DNA of 24,162 bases from Oxalobacteraceae bacterium (GCA_003537575.1 DPRS01000047.1:30899-55060); one strand, 5' to 3'; positions 1 to 8,382 are shown, counted from the first letter of the stretch. Program-made: numbers and translations. Notes: generated by a model not told the origin, from the letters alone.

Positions 1-61
1 ATTGCAGCGTTAAATTAAGTTAATTGGCAAATAACCTTTTTATTTGTAGGGGTATCTACTT

Positions 62-67
62 TATACT
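62..67 (+). promoter_or_regulatory. Possible -10 element of the solute-binding protein operon
   Basis: TATACT resembles a sigma-70 -10 box. It would place transcription start near 75, inside the 16-bp palindrome at 74-89 and upstream of the ATG at 109. The -35 side is weak (TTTATT-like around 39-44). This is visual matching only. Confidence 0.3.
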
Positions 68-73
68 GGATGA

Positions 74-89
74 GGGGAAATATTTCCCC
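74..89. promoter_or_regulatory. 16-bp perfect palindrome, candidate operator
   Basis: GGGGAAATATTTCCCC is its own reverse complement. It lies between the TATACT at 62-67 and the preferred start codon at 109, where a repressor could block transcription. If translation began at the upstream ATG (70), the palindrome would instead be coding; that ATG has no visible ribosome-binding site. The cognate regulator cannot be told from this window. Confidence 0.45.
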
Positions 90-108
90 CTGGATAGTAG
101 AGATTCCC

Positions 109-951
109 ATGGTTTTCTTCACTTTCGCCCGTAACCGTGGCGGCCAGCGAGCCCGGCGTTGGATTGCCTTTGCGGCATTAGCGGCAGCAGTCTTGCTGCC
201 ATGGGCGCTTCCGCTGGCGGCGCAAGGCAGCGCGCTCGACAAAATCCTCTCCGAAAAGATAATGCAGGTATGCATCTGGCCCGATTATTACGGCATTACC
301 TATCGCAATCCCAAAACGCAGCAATTGTCCGGCATCGACATCGACCTGGCGCGTGAATTTGCCAAGGACCTCGGCGTGCAGCTGCAGTTCGTCGACAGCT
401 CGTTTGTCCAATTGATCGATGATGTCAGCCAGTCGCGCTGCGATGTGGCGATGTTCGCCATCGGCATTACCGAAGCGCGCGCCAAAAGACTGCGTTTCAC
501 CCAGCCGCACCTGCGCAGCGATATCTATGCAATCACGACCCGCTTTAACCGGCGCATCCGGAGCTGGGACGATATCGACAAGCCTGGCGTAGTCGTCGCC
601 GTGGCAAAGGGCACGTATCACGAGCCGGTGATGCGCGAAAAACTCAAGGCGGCAACCCTGGTGGCGCCGGATACGCCGTTTGCCCGCGAACAGGAAGTAG
701 AGTCGGGCCGGGCCGATGTGTTCATGACGGATTATCCGTACAGCCAACGCATGCTGGCCATGTCCGACTGGGCGCGGCTGATCACGCCACCCAAGACTTA
801 TCACTTGACCTCGTATGCATACGCGGTGCGTCCGGGCGATGATCGCTGGCATGCGCGAGTCGAGGCATTCATGCGCGACATCAAGCGCGACGGCCGTCTG
901 CTGGCGGCCGCCAGGCAGCACCGGCTGACGCCGATCGTGGTGGCTGAGTGA
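109..951 (+). CDS. Periplasmic amino-acid-type solute-binding protein (SBP_bac_3)
   Basis: A 280-aa protein of the family-3 extracellular solute-binding fold, normally the periplasmic receptor of polar amino-acid ABC importers. It has a basic N-terminus, a hydrophobic stretch (AALAAAVLLPWALPLAA) and a likely signal-peptidase site after LAA. Family hallmarks include the early GIDIDLAREFAKDLG segment and later RLRFTQPH. I prefer the ATG at 109 over the in-frame ATG at 70, because the extra 13 codons run across a palindrome and put charged residues ahead of the signal peptide. Neither start has a strong Shine-Dalgarno sequence. No ABC permease or ATPase is adjacent; the next gene, 22 bp away on the same strand, is a c-di-GMP enzyme with a periplasmic sensing region. 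A role as a signalling receptor rather than a transporter part is inferred. The ligand is unknown. Confidence 0.85.
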   Translation: MVFFTFARNRGGQRARRWIAFAALAAAVLLPWALPLAAQGSALDKILSEKIMQVCIWPDYYGITYRNPKTQQLSGIDIDLAREFAKDLGVQLQFVDSSFVQLIDDVSQSRCDVAMFAIGITEARAKRLRFTQPHLRSDIYAITTRFNRRIRSWDDIDKPGVVVAVAKGTYHEPVMREKLKAATLVAPDTPFAREQEVESGRADVFMTDYPYSQRMLAMSDWARLITPPKTYHLTSYAYAVRPGDDRWHARVEAFMRDIKRDGRLLAAARQHRLTPIVVAE

Positions 952-973
952 TGCCCTCGCCCGAGCGCTTTCC

Positions 974-3900
974 ATGCTGAGCCGAATGCGCACCTGGTTT
1001 GCCGGATGGGGCGCCGGCCTGTCGCTGCTGTTCGTGGCCGGCATCCTCGGCGGCACCTCGCTGTACCTGTCGCGTCTGCGCGCCGAGTCGATCGATGCGA
1101 ATCTGACCATCAGCGCGATGTACGCGCACGCCTTTGAAGATTATCTGGGCCACTCCTTCAATGCGATCGACCTGACGCTGGCCAATGGGTTCGACGCGGA
1201 TCAACTTCCCGCCGATCCGGCCGAAATATCCCGTCAAATGACGGCGGCGCTGCGCAATGCGCCCTATTTGCGTTCGTTGTCGCTGGTGGATGCGCAGGGC
1301 CGCATCGTGGCCAGTTCAAACGCTGGCAATCTGGGCCTGGCCATGAATTTCGACGACTTTCTGCCGCCGGCAAGCGGGACGCAGGAGTTTTTGCGCATCG
1401 GGCGACCGTGGGCCGGACGCGATTTCGGCGTCGGCCATCCGATGAACGTCGCAACCCGCGACGGTTTCGACGGTCTCAGCTTCATTCCGGTGATGAAGGC
1501 GATCCGCCGGCAGCAGCCGGTTACCCTGCTGGCTGCCGTCAACCCCGATTACTTCCTGAATAATTTCAGCCACATGCTCCAGGCGAATCAGGGCGTGGTC
1601 GAAGTGTTGCGCTATGACGGCATCATGCTGATGTCGACCCATGAGGCAATTGCGCCCGGGTCTCCGCATATCGAGTCCTGGCTGCCCGATAATCTGTCCG
1701 AGGCAGAAGTCGGCAGTTACGAGCAGGATGCCAGCGAATATGGCGTGCCGATGTTGACGGCATATCGTGCTTCGCGTCTGTTTCCGTTTCTGGTGGTGAC
1801 ACACCTCGACCGTGATCGCGTGCTGCTGAAATGGCAGCAGGAAACCCGCATGATCCTGCTGATCGTGTTGCCCGCGCTGCTGGCGCTGGTGATTCTGGCC
1901 ATCGTCATGCAGATGCGGCGTCGGCAAGCCAGCCAGCAGCAGGCCCAGGCGCAACAGGCATTGCGGGAGAGCGAGGAGCGCTGGAGCTTTGCGCTGGAGG
2001 GCTCCGGTGACGGAGTGTGGGACTGGGATCTGGTTGGCGACAAGGTATTCTTTTCGGCACGCTGGAAGCAAATGTTTGGTTACACCGAGCATGAGATCGG
2101 CGATATGCACAGCGAATGGGTCAGGCTGGTGTATCCGGAGGATTTGCCGCATGTGCAAGCTGCGCAGCGCGACTGCCTGGAGGGGCGAACCCGGCACTAC
2201 ACCTGCGAATACCGCATGCGCTGCAAGGATGGCAGCTGGAAATGGGTGCTGACGCGCGGCATGGTGGCGTCGCGTGACGCCGCTGGCAAGCCGCTGCGCA
2301 TGGCCGGCACGCACACCGACCTGACCGAGCGCAAGCGGATCGAGGAAAAAATGCAGCTGGCCGCATCCGTGTACGAAGTGGCCGCGGAAGCGATTGTGGT
2401 CACGGATGCCGACAACCGCATCATTTCCATCAACCCGGCTTTTACCGGAATGACCGGCTACTCTGCCGAAGAAACGATCGGGCAGACGCCGGCGATGCTG
2501 AGCTCCGGCCGCAATGACGCGACGCTGTACCAGGATATGTGGCGCTCGCTGCACGAGACAGGGCAATGGAAGGGGGAGATCTGGAACCGCCGCAAGAATG
2601 GTGAAATCTACGCCGAATGGCTATCGATTAATACCCTGTTCGATGCACACGGTCAGGTCTTTCGCCGCATTGCGATGTTTTCCGATATCACGGGGAGGAA
2701 AAACGCCGAGGAGCTGATCTGGAAGCAGGCCAGCTACGATGTGTTGACCGGCTTGCCCAATCGTCGCCTGCTGTTCGATCGGCTGACGCAGGAAATGAAC
2801 CGGACCAAGCGTGCCGGCCAGACAATGGCATTGTTCTTCATCGATCTGGATCACTTCAAGGAAGTCAACGATAGTCTCGGCCATGACTGCGGCGACCAGC
2901 TGCTGATCGAGGCCGCGCACCGCATCAGCAATTGCGTGCGTGCGTCCGACACAGTGGCGCGGCTGGGCGGGGATGAATTCGCGGTGGTGCTGCCAAACCT
3001 GGATAGCCCGGCTCGCGCCGAACAGGTCGCCGCCGCCATCATCGAGACGCTGGCAACCCCATTTTCATTGAATGAGCAGGATGCCTATGTCACGGGCAGC
3101 ATCGGCATCAGCCTGTATCCGGACGATGGATTGGATATCGAGTCGTTGATGAAATATGCGGACCAGGCGATGTACGTTTCCAAAAATAACGGCCGTAGCT
3201 GCTTTAATTTTTTCACCGAGACCATGCAGCGTAATGCCCAGCAGCGTCAGCAACTGATCCGCGACTTGCATGGGGCGCTGGCGGCCGGCCAGTTCGAGGT
3301 GCATTTCCAGCCGATCGTCGAATTGCGCGATGGCGCTGTCAGCAAGGCCGAGGCGCTGCTGCGCTGGCATCATCCGCAACTGGGCATGGTCAGCCCGGCG
3401 CAATTCATTCCACTGGCTGAAGAGACCGGTCTGATCTGTGCGATCGGCGACTGGGTATTCTACCAAGCGGCGAACATGGCCAAGCGCTGGCAATCCGCCC
3501 TGGAGGCGGAGGGCATCCATGACAGGCCGATCCAGATCAGCGTCAACAAGTCGCCGCGCCAGTTCTATACCGGCGCCACCGAGGAAAGCTGGCTCAGGCA
3601 TCTGCAGCAGCTTGGGCTGCCGGCCAACTGTATCGTGGTCGAGATTACCGAAGGCTTGATGATGGAGGAGCGTGCCAGCGTCGCCAGCAAGCTGCTGCAG
3701 CTGCGCGACAGCGGCATCATGGTCGCGCTCGACGATTTCGGCACCGGTTATTCCTCGATGTCTTACCTGCGCAAGTTCGATATCGATTTTCTCAAGATCG
3801 ATCAATCATTCATTCGCGATATGGCGGACAATGCCAATGATCGGGTGATCGCCGAAGCGATGATCGCCATGGCTCACAAGCTGGGCATGCAAGTCATCGC

Positions 3901-4039
3901 CGAAGGCGTCGAAACCGAGCAGCAGCGCCGCATGCTGGCCGAGGCTGGCTGTAATTTCGGCCAGGGTTACCTGTTCTCAAAGCCCTTGCCGGCAGATGAA
4001 TTCCTGGCCCGGTTCCAACCGGTAGCACAGCCGGCTTGA
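974..4039 (+). CDS. Membrane PAS-PAS-GGDEF-EAL cyclic-di-GMP signalling protein
   Basis: A 1021-aa sensor that probably makes and/or degrades c-di-GMP. A transmembrane helix (about residues 11-33) and a second one (about 292-313) bracket a periplasmic region of roughly 250 residues, probably Cache-like. Two PAS domains follow (about 333-455 and 463-580; the first ends with the usual TDLTERKR). The cyclase domain has an intact GGDEF (665-669) and an RASD inhibitory site (656-659) at the canonical five-residue spacing. The phosphodiesterase domain has EALLR (from 793), the EITEG segment, DDFGTGYSS (from 920), LKID and EGVETEQ, so both activities look preserved by motif. The start follows the preceding solute-binding gene by 22 bp without a clear ribosome site, suggesting co-transcription and coupled translation. 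Net direction of c-di-GMP change cannot be predicted. Confidence 0.93.
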   Translation: MLSRMRTWFAGWGAGLSLLFVAGILGGTSLYLSRLRAESIDANLTISAMYAHAFEDYLGHSFNAIDLTLANGFDADQLPADPAEISRQMTAALRNAPYLRSLSLVDAQGRIVASSNAGNLGLAMNFDDFLPPASGTQEFLRIGRPWAGRDFGVGHPMNVATRDGFDGLSFIPVMKAIRRQQPVTLLAAVNPDYFLNNFSHMLQANQGVVEVLRYDGIMLMSTHEAIAPGSPHIESWLPDNLSEAEVGSYEQDASEYGVPMLTAYRASRLFPFLVVTHLDRDRVLLKWQQETRMILLIVLPALLALVILAIVMQMRRRQASQQQAQAQQALRESEERWSFALEGSGDGVWDWDLVGDKVFFSARWKQMFGYTEHEIGDMHSEWVRLVYPEDLPHVQAAQRDCLEGRTRHYTCEYRMRCKDGSWKWVLTRGMVASRDAAGKPLRMAGTHTDLTERKRIEEKMQLAASVYEVAAEAIVVTDADNRIISINPAFTGMTGYSAEETIGQTPAMLSSGRNDATLYQDMWRSLHETGQWKGEIWNRRKNGEIYAEWLSINTLFDAHGQVFRRIAMFSDITGRKNAEELIWKQASYDVLTGLPNRRLLFDRLTQEMNRTKRAGQTMALFFIDLDHFKEVNDSLGHDCGDQLLIEAAHRISNCVRASDTVARLGGDEFAVVLPNLDSPARAEQVAAAIIETLATPFSLNEQDAYVTGSIGISLYPDDGLDIESLMKYADQAMYVSKNNGRSCFNFFTETMQRNAQQRQQLIRDLHGALAAGQFEVHFQPIVELRDGAVSKAEALLRWHHPQLGMVSPAQFIPLAEETGLICAIGDWVFYQAANMAKRWQSALEAEGIHDRPIQISVNKSPRQFYTGATEESWLRHLQQLGLPANCIVVEITEGLMMEERASVASKLLQLRDSGIMVALDDFGTGYSSMSYLRKFDIDFLKIDQSFIRDMADNANDRVIAEAMIAMAHKLGMQVIAEGVETEQQRRMLAEAGCNFGQGYLFSKPLPADEFLARFQPVAQPA

Positions 4040-4054
4040 TATTGTGGAAAACAT

Positions 4055-4087
4055 AGGCACATGCCTGATGTATCGGATCATGTGCCT
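4055..4087 (+). terminator. Hairpin after the GGDEF-EAL gene, possible terminator
   Basis: AGGCACATG (4055-4063) and CATGTGCCT (4079-4087) form a 9-bp perfect stem with a 15-nt loop, 15 bp after the stop codon. Only three T residues follow, so intrinsic termination would be weak; it may act as an mRNA-stabilising hairpin instead. Confidence 0.4.
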
Positions 4088-4152
4088 TTGCGCGCATGCT
4101 TCTTGCAAGCTGTTTAGTTGAGGATGCACCCCCATTGCGCAAGGAGGCGAAC

Positions 4153-5325
4153 ATGGCCGATTCCCTGTTTTCTATCAGCAGCCGCACATGGCCAGCCCGA
4201 CAATCCCGGTATCGAGGATTGCTGTATCTGCTGTGCATGACCTTGCCTGCCGCCGCCCAGACTGGTACGGCCGGCAATCCCGTCGTCGAGGTGCTGGCGC
4301 GCGGTCTCGAGCATCCCTGGGCGCTCGCATTCATCGATCAGGGCCGCATGCTGGTGACGGAACGCCCCGGCCGCCTGCGCCTGGTGCAGCGGGATGGCAA
4401 GTTGGGCGCGCCGATCGCCGGTGTGCCGGAAGTCGACGCCGGCGGCCAGGGCGGCTTGCATGACGTGGTGGCCGACAGCGGCTTTGCCGAAAACCGCACG
4501 ATTTACCTGTGTTACGCTGAACCCGGAGCGGGCGGCAATTCGACCGCGCTGGCCTCGGCGCGCCTGTCGGCCGATGGCACGCGACTGGAGCAGGTGAAGG
4601 TGTTGTTCAGTCAGCGCCCGAAGGTGCGCAGCAGCGCGCACTTCGGCTGCCGCATCGTCGAGACAAGGGAGGGCAAGCTGTTCCTGACTCTGGGCGACCG
4701 CTTCAGCCGCAAGGAAGATGCGCAAACCCTGAATAACCATCTCGGCAAGATCGTCCACGTGAAAAAGGATGGCGGTATTCCACCGGACAATCCCTTTGCT
4801 GACTCGGACAAGCCTGCCGGCGCCCTGCCCGAGATCTGGAGCTATGGTCACCGCAACATCCAGGGCGCCGCGCTCGGTCCCGACGGCAAGCTATGGGTCG
4901 TGGAACACGGCCCGCAAGGCGGCGATGAACTCAACCGCATCGAGCCCGGCAGGAATTACGGCTGGCCGGTGATCACTTACGGCGAAAATTATGGCGGCGG
5001 CAAGATCGGCGCCGGCATCACCGCCAAGGCCGGCATGGAACAGCCGCTGCACCACTGGACGCCGTCAATCGCGCCTTCCGGTATGGTTTTCCTGCACAGC
5101 GGAAAATACGGCAAGGACTGGCAACGTAACCTGCTGACCGGATCGCTCAAGTTTTCCTACCTGGCGCGGCTGGAACTACGCGACGGCAAGGTCGTGCGTG
5201 AGGAAAAGCTCTTGCAAGACCTCGACCGGCGCATTCGCGATGTGCGCGAGGGACCTGATGGCCTGTTGTATATCCTCACCGACGAAAGCCGCGGCCAGCT
5301 GATCCGCCTGCAACCTGCTTCGTAA
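4153..5325 (+). CDS. Secreted PQQ-dependent aldose sugar dehydrogenase
   Basis: A 390-aa protein of the soluble glucose/sorbosone dehydrogenase beta-propeller family (like E. coli YliI/Asd), which oxidises aldoses in the periplasm using pyrroloquinoline quinone. An N-terminal signal sequence (RGLLYLLCMTLPAAAQ) predicts export. Family motifs are plain: the first blade LEHPWALAF...LVTERPGRLRL, the HFGCRI segment, GHRNIQG, and the block EHGPQGGDELN followed by GRNYGWPVITYGENY. The ATG at 4153 is chosen because AAGGAGG (4141-4147) sits at ideal spacing; the open frame extends 19 codons upstream but has no such site. It stands alone between a hairpin and a convergent porin gene. No PQQ-synthesis gene is in the window, so the cofactor must come from elsewhere or from outside the cell. 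The true substrate is unknown. Confidence 0.9.
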   Translation: MADSLFSISSRTWPARQSRYRGLLYLLCMTLPAAAQTGTAGNPVVEVLARGLEHPWALAFIDQGRMLVTERPGRLRLVQRDGKLGAPIAGVPEVDAGGQGGLHDVVADSGFAENRTIYLCYAEPGAGGNSTALASARLSADGTRLEQVKVLFSQRPKVRSSAHFGCRIVETREGKLFLTLGDRFSRKEDAQTLNNHLGKIVHVKKDGGIPPDNPFADSDKPAGALPEIWSYGHRNIQGAALGPDGKLWVVEHGPQGGDELNRIEPGRNYGWPVITYGENYGGGKIGAGITAKAGMEQPLHHWTPSIAPSGMVFLHSGKYGKDWQRNLLTGSLKFSYLARLELRDGKVVREEKLLQDLDRRIRDVREGPDGLLYILTDESRGQLIRLQPAS

Positions 5326-5402
5326 TGCGTGAGACGGCAAGCGGGCTGCTGAGCTACCTGGCATCCAGCCTGCATTCCTGCCCTGCACTTCTGCCCTGTG
5401 GG

Positions 5403-6755
5403 TCAGAACGAGCGGCTGTACTGCACGCTGAGGATATCCACCTTGTTGCGGTAGCTGCCGGTTTGCCTGCCGGCGCCAGCCTCGGCTTTGTTGATCGGCG
5501 CATCCTTGATGAAGATATGCGCATAGCCGATGTCCCAGGCTTCCTGCGGCGATGGCTTGAATTGCGCACCCAGGCTCAGCCAGGTGCGGTCGGCATCGGG
5601 AATGCGGGCGGTGCGGAATTCATCCCTGACCGGCGTCGGATCGTAGGCGACGCCGAGGCGCACCTTCCAGGCATCGTTGTAACGGTAATTCGCCGCGACT
5701 GCGTAGCGCACGGTATTTTGCCACCGCTCCGGCGTTACATTGTCGGCTGCGCCATTGGCGAAGCGGATGCGCAGTTCATTGAAGCGGTTCCAGCGCATCC
5801 AGCTGATATCACCCATGATCGTCCATTTCCGATCGAACTCCATGTAGCCGCTGACGATAATCGATTCCGGCAGGGTCAGATCGGCGCTGGCGGCGGTGTT
5901 GGTGAAGGCTGGTGCAGTCGCCAGCGCCGCCGGCAGGTCGGCCGGCTTCTCATAGGTGGCATGGCCGGACACCTTGTGCTTGATCTGCGAACGGTAGGCG
6001 ATGCCGATGCGGGTCGATTCGGTGGGCGTCAGCAGCACGCCCAGGTTGAAGCCAAAGCCCCAGTCGTCACCCTCGACGGTGGCCTTGCCATCCCGGGTCA
6101 GCGGCAGTATGCCGTTGCCAAGGCAGGGAATCACCCCCAGCGTGGCGAGGCAGATGGTGCCGAAGTCAAGCGCCTTGGATAGCTCGACGTCGGCGTATTG
6201 CGCGCTGATGCCGGCGCCCAGCGCGATCTTGTCGTTGAGCTTGTAGGAAAGCGAGGGATTGATGTTGACGGTGATGAGTTCCGAGGTCAGCGCCTGGTAG
6301 CGGCCGATCCAGCCTTCGTCATATTCGGTCTTCAGGCCGAAGGGTGATTGCAGACCGATGCCGAAGCGCATTTGCGGCGTAAGATCCATCGCAAAATACA
6401 TTGCCGGCACCAGCGCCCAGCCCCCTGCGTCGCCACCGGTTTGCGTGGGGCTGGCCGTGGCGCTGGAACCGATGTTGCTGAATTCCGACGATGGCCGGAT
6501 GACCGATCCGACCACCATGAATTGTTTGCCCGACATGCGCGCGAGCCCGGCCGGATTGTAATAGATCGTGCCGAGGTCCTCGGCGGCGGCAGCGTTGCCG
6601 GCATGCGCATTGCCGACGCTAGCAGCACTCATTTCATTCAGTGAAAAGCCGCTGGCAAAGGCGGCGCATGATGGCGCCAGTGCGGCAATGCCGATCAGCG
6701 GCAAGGTGATGAATTTCTGGATTGAGCGCCGGACAAACTGCGGAGTTTTTCTCAT
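5403..6755 (-). CDS. FadL-family outer-membrane hydrophobic-compound porin, copy 1
   Basis: A 450-aa outer-membrane beta-barrel of the FadL/TodX family, which passes long-chain fatty acids or aromatic hydrocarbons through the outer membrane by lateral diffusion. A signal sequence (ending CAAFA) precedes the mature start SGFSLNEMSAASVGNAHAG, the FadL N-terminal hatch signature, followed by IYYNPAGLARM. The chain ends in aromatic Phe (YSRSF), as expected for Bam-dependent barrels. The start ATG at 6755 has AAGAAG upstream as a modest ribosome site. A second, closely similar copy lies upstream at 6943-8313. The copies differ mainly in the signal peptide and in a segment (+ strand about 6090-6170) predicted to be surface loop. 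A 187-bp spacer with its own promoter-like elements separates them, so copy 1 may be transcribed independently. Confidence 0.92.
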   Translation of the reverse strand: MRKTPQFVRRSIQKFITLPLIGIAALAPSCAAFASGFSLNEMSAASVGNAHAGNAAAAEDLGTIYYNPAGLARMSGKQFMVVGSVIRPSSEFSNIGSSATASPTQTGGDAGGWALVPAMYFAMDLTPQMRFGIGLQSPFGLKTEYDEGWIGRYQALTSELITVNINPSLSYKLNDKIALGAGISAQYADVELSKALDFGTICLATLGVIPCLGNGILPLTRDGKATVEGDDWGFGFNLGVLLTPTESTRIGIAYRSQIKHKVSGHATYEKPADLPAALATAPAFTNTAASADLTLPESIIVSGYMEFDRKWTIMGDISWMRWNRFNELRIRFANGAADNVTPERWQNTVRYAVAANYRYNDAWKVRLGVAYDPTPVRDEFRTARIPDADRTWLSLGAQFKPSPQEAWDIGYAHIFIKDAPINKAEAGAGRQTGSYRNKVDILSVQYSRSF

Positions 6756-6791
6756 GGGGCTTCTTCAAGACAGAGGCGGGATGAAGGTCGA

Positions 6792-6833
6792 AATGTAACT
6801 TTCCAGCCTTGCATTCCTCTTGATGAAGCACAA
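6792..6833 (-). promoter_or_regulatory. FNR-like box and possible class II promoter of fadL copy 1
   Basis: TTGAT-GAAG-CACAA (6820-6833, plus-strand reading) matches 8 of 10 positions of the FNR-type consensus TTGAT-N4-ATCAA. On the minus strand TACATT (6797 to 6792) could be a -10 element; the implied start near 6785 would put the box centre at about -41.5, the class II activator position. The same TTGAT-N4-CACAA occurs before fadL copy 2. Motif matching only. Confidence 0.4.
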
Positions 6834-6862
6834 TAGTCGGGGCGTTGTATTGGAGAGTGGCT

Positions 6863-6890
6863 TTTATATATCCCGGTGGACAAGATTCAA
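6863..6890 (-). promoter_or_regulatory. Alternative sigma-70-like promoter for fadL copy 1
   Basis: Read on the minus strand, TTGAAT (6890-6885) and TATAAA (6868-6863) are separated by 16 bp. Transcription would start near 6856, giving about a 100-nt leader that includes the FNR-like box, which would then favour repression. Competes with the class II arrangement at 6792-6833. Confidence 0.35.
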
Positions 6891-6906
6891 TGGAAATTTT
6901 TTGAAA

Positions 6907-6931
6907 GCAGCCGGCTGCAGATGCCGGCTGC
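6907..6931 (-). terminator. Hairpin terminator after fadL copy 2
   Basis: GCAGCCGGC (6907-6915) and GCCGGCTGC (6923-6931) form a perfect 9-bp GC-rich stem with a 7-nt loop, 11 bp beyond the stop of fadL copy 2. On the minus strand it is followed by TTTC and an A-run, a weak U-tract. It probably separates transcription of the two porin copies at least partly. Confidence 0.55.
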
Positions 6932-6942
6932 CCTGCTGCGCT

Positions 6943-8313
6943 TTAGAACGAGCGGCTGTACTGCACGCTGAGGATATCCACCTTGTTCTTGTAATTGCCG
7001 GTTTGCCTGCCGGCGCCGGCCTCGGTCTTGTTGATCGGCCCATCCTTGATGAAGATATGCGCATAGCCGATGTCCCAGGCTTCCTGCGGCGACGGCTTGA
7101 ATTGCGCACCCAGGCTCAGCCAGGTGCGGTCGGCGTCGGGAACGCGGGCGGTGCGGAACTCGTCCTTGAGCGGCGTCGGATCGTAGGCGACGCCGAGGCG
7201 TACTTTCCAGGCATCGTTGTAACGGTAATTCGTTGCGACTGAGTAGCGCACGGTATTGCGCCACCGCTCCGGCGTCACACTGTCGGCTGCGCCATTGGCG
7301 AAGCGGACCCGCAGTTCTTCGAAACGGCTCCAGCGCATCCAGCTGATATCACCCATGACTGTCCATTTCGGATCGATCTCCATATGGCCGCTGAGGCTGA
7401 GCGATTCCGGCAGGGTCAGGTCGGCGCTAGCGGCGGTATTGGTGAACGTCGCCGATGCTGCCAGCGGGGCCGGCAGGCCGGCCGGCTTGTCATAGGTGGC
7501 CTGGCCGGACAGCGTGTGCCTGATCTGCGAACGGTAGGCGATGCCGATGCGGGTCGATTCGGTGGGCGTCAGCAGTATGCCCAGGTTGAAGCCAAAGCCC
7601 CAGTCATCGCCCTTGACGGTCGCCACGCCATCCCGGGCTTGTGGCAGGAAGCCGCCGGGACCGCAGATGGCGGCCGCACCGGCGCCGAATGTGCCGAAGC
7701 AGATGGAGCCGAAGTCAATTGCCTTGGATAGCTTGACATCGACGTATTGCGCGCTGATGCCGGCGCCCAGCGCGACCTTGTCGTTGAGCTTGTAGGAAAG
7801 CGAGGGATTGATGTTGATGGTCTTCATGTCCGAGGTCAGCGCATGATAACGGCCAGACCAGCCTGCATCGTATTCAGTCTTCAGGCCGAAGGGCGATTGC
7901 AGGCCGATGCCGAAGCGCAGTCGCGGCGTGAGATCCATTGCAAAATACATTGCAGGCACCAGTGCCAAGCCTCCCGCATCGCCGCCATTGCCGCCAGTCA
8001 TAGGGGTGCCCGCTGCAGAAATGGAGCCGCTATTGCTGAATTTGGAAGATGGCCGGATGGCTGACCCGACCACCATGAATTGTTTTCCCGACATGCGCGC
8101 GAGCCCTGCCGGGTTGTAATAGATCGTGCCGATATCTTCGGCGGCCGCAGCGCCGCCTGCAAGAGCGTTACCAACGCTGGCGGCGCTCATTTCATTTAAT
8201 GAAAAACCGCTGGCATAGACGGCGTTCGATAGCGATAGCGTGGCAATGCTGAACAAGGATAAGGCGGCACATTTTTGCAGCGAACAACGGACGGGACGTG
8301 ACGTATGTTTCAT
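6943..8313 (-). CDS. FadL-family outer-membrane hydrophobic-compound porin, copy 2
   Basis: A 456-aa FadL/TodX-type outer-membrane barrel for uptake of hydrophobic compounds, paralogous to the neighbouring copy at 5403-6755. A signal peptide (ending AVYA) is followed by SGFSLNEMSAASVGNALAGG and IYYNPAGLARM; the C-terminus is again YSRSF. The ATG at 8313 is chosen because GGAGGAG lies just upstream at ideal spacing; the frame stays open to 8382, but that would place the ribosome site inside the coding region. Relative to copy 1 it carries a longer, Gly/Ala-rich segment with two cysteines (plus-strand about 7630-7715) and a longer Gly-rich stretch near residue 85, both probably extracellular or periplasmic loops. 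Near-identical DNA over the last third indicates a recent duplication or gene conversion. Substrates are not predictable. Confidence 0.92.
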   Translation of the reverse strand: MKHTSRPVRCSLQKCAALSLFSIATLSLSNAVYASGFSLNEMSAASVGNALAGGAAAAEDIGTIYYNPAGLARMSGKQFMVVGSAIRPSSKFSNSGSISAAGTPMTGGNGGDAGGLALVPAMYFAMDLTPRLRFGIGLQSPFGLKTEYDAGWSGRYHALTSDMKTININPSLSYKLNDKVALGAGISAQYVDVKLSKAIDFGSICFGTFGAGAAAICGPGGFLPQARDGVATVKGDDWGFGFNLGILLTPTESTRIGIAYRSQIRHTLSGQATYDKPAGLPAPLAASATFTNTAASADLTLPESLSLSGHMEIDPKWTVMGDISWMRWSRFEELRVRFANGAADSVTPERWRNTVRYSVATNYRYNDAWKVRLGVAYDPTPLKDEFRTARVPDADRTWLSLGAQFKPSPQEAWDIGYAHIFIKDGPINKTEAGAGRQTGNYKNKVDILSVQYSRSF

Positions 8314-8354
8314 GTTCTCCTCCATGCGTTTTTGAGCGTCGACCCAAAGGGTTT

Positions 8355-8382
8355 TTATTAGACGTTTATTGATAATGCACAA
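8355..8382 (-). promoter_or_regulatory. Putative promoter and FNR-like box of fadL copy 2
   Basis: On the minus strand, TTGTGC (8382-8377) and TAATAA (8360-8355) lie 16 bp apart. The plus-strand sequence TTGAT-AATG-CACAA (8369-8382) overlaps the -35 and matches 8 of 10 FNR consensus positions. Binding there would probably repress this promoter. The box is 56 bp from the start codon, versus 65 bp for the equivalent box before copy 1. Confidence 0.4.

Noticed and set aside
178..1110. Minus-strand open frame (310 codons) over the solute-binding gene
   Set aside because: Crosses two real genes and has no recognisable motif or ribosome site.
5325..6182. Plus-strand open frame opposite fadL copy 1, with a look-alike opposite copy 2 (6820-7242)
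   Set aside because: The similarity between the two frames only mirrors the fadL duplication; neither looks like a protein.
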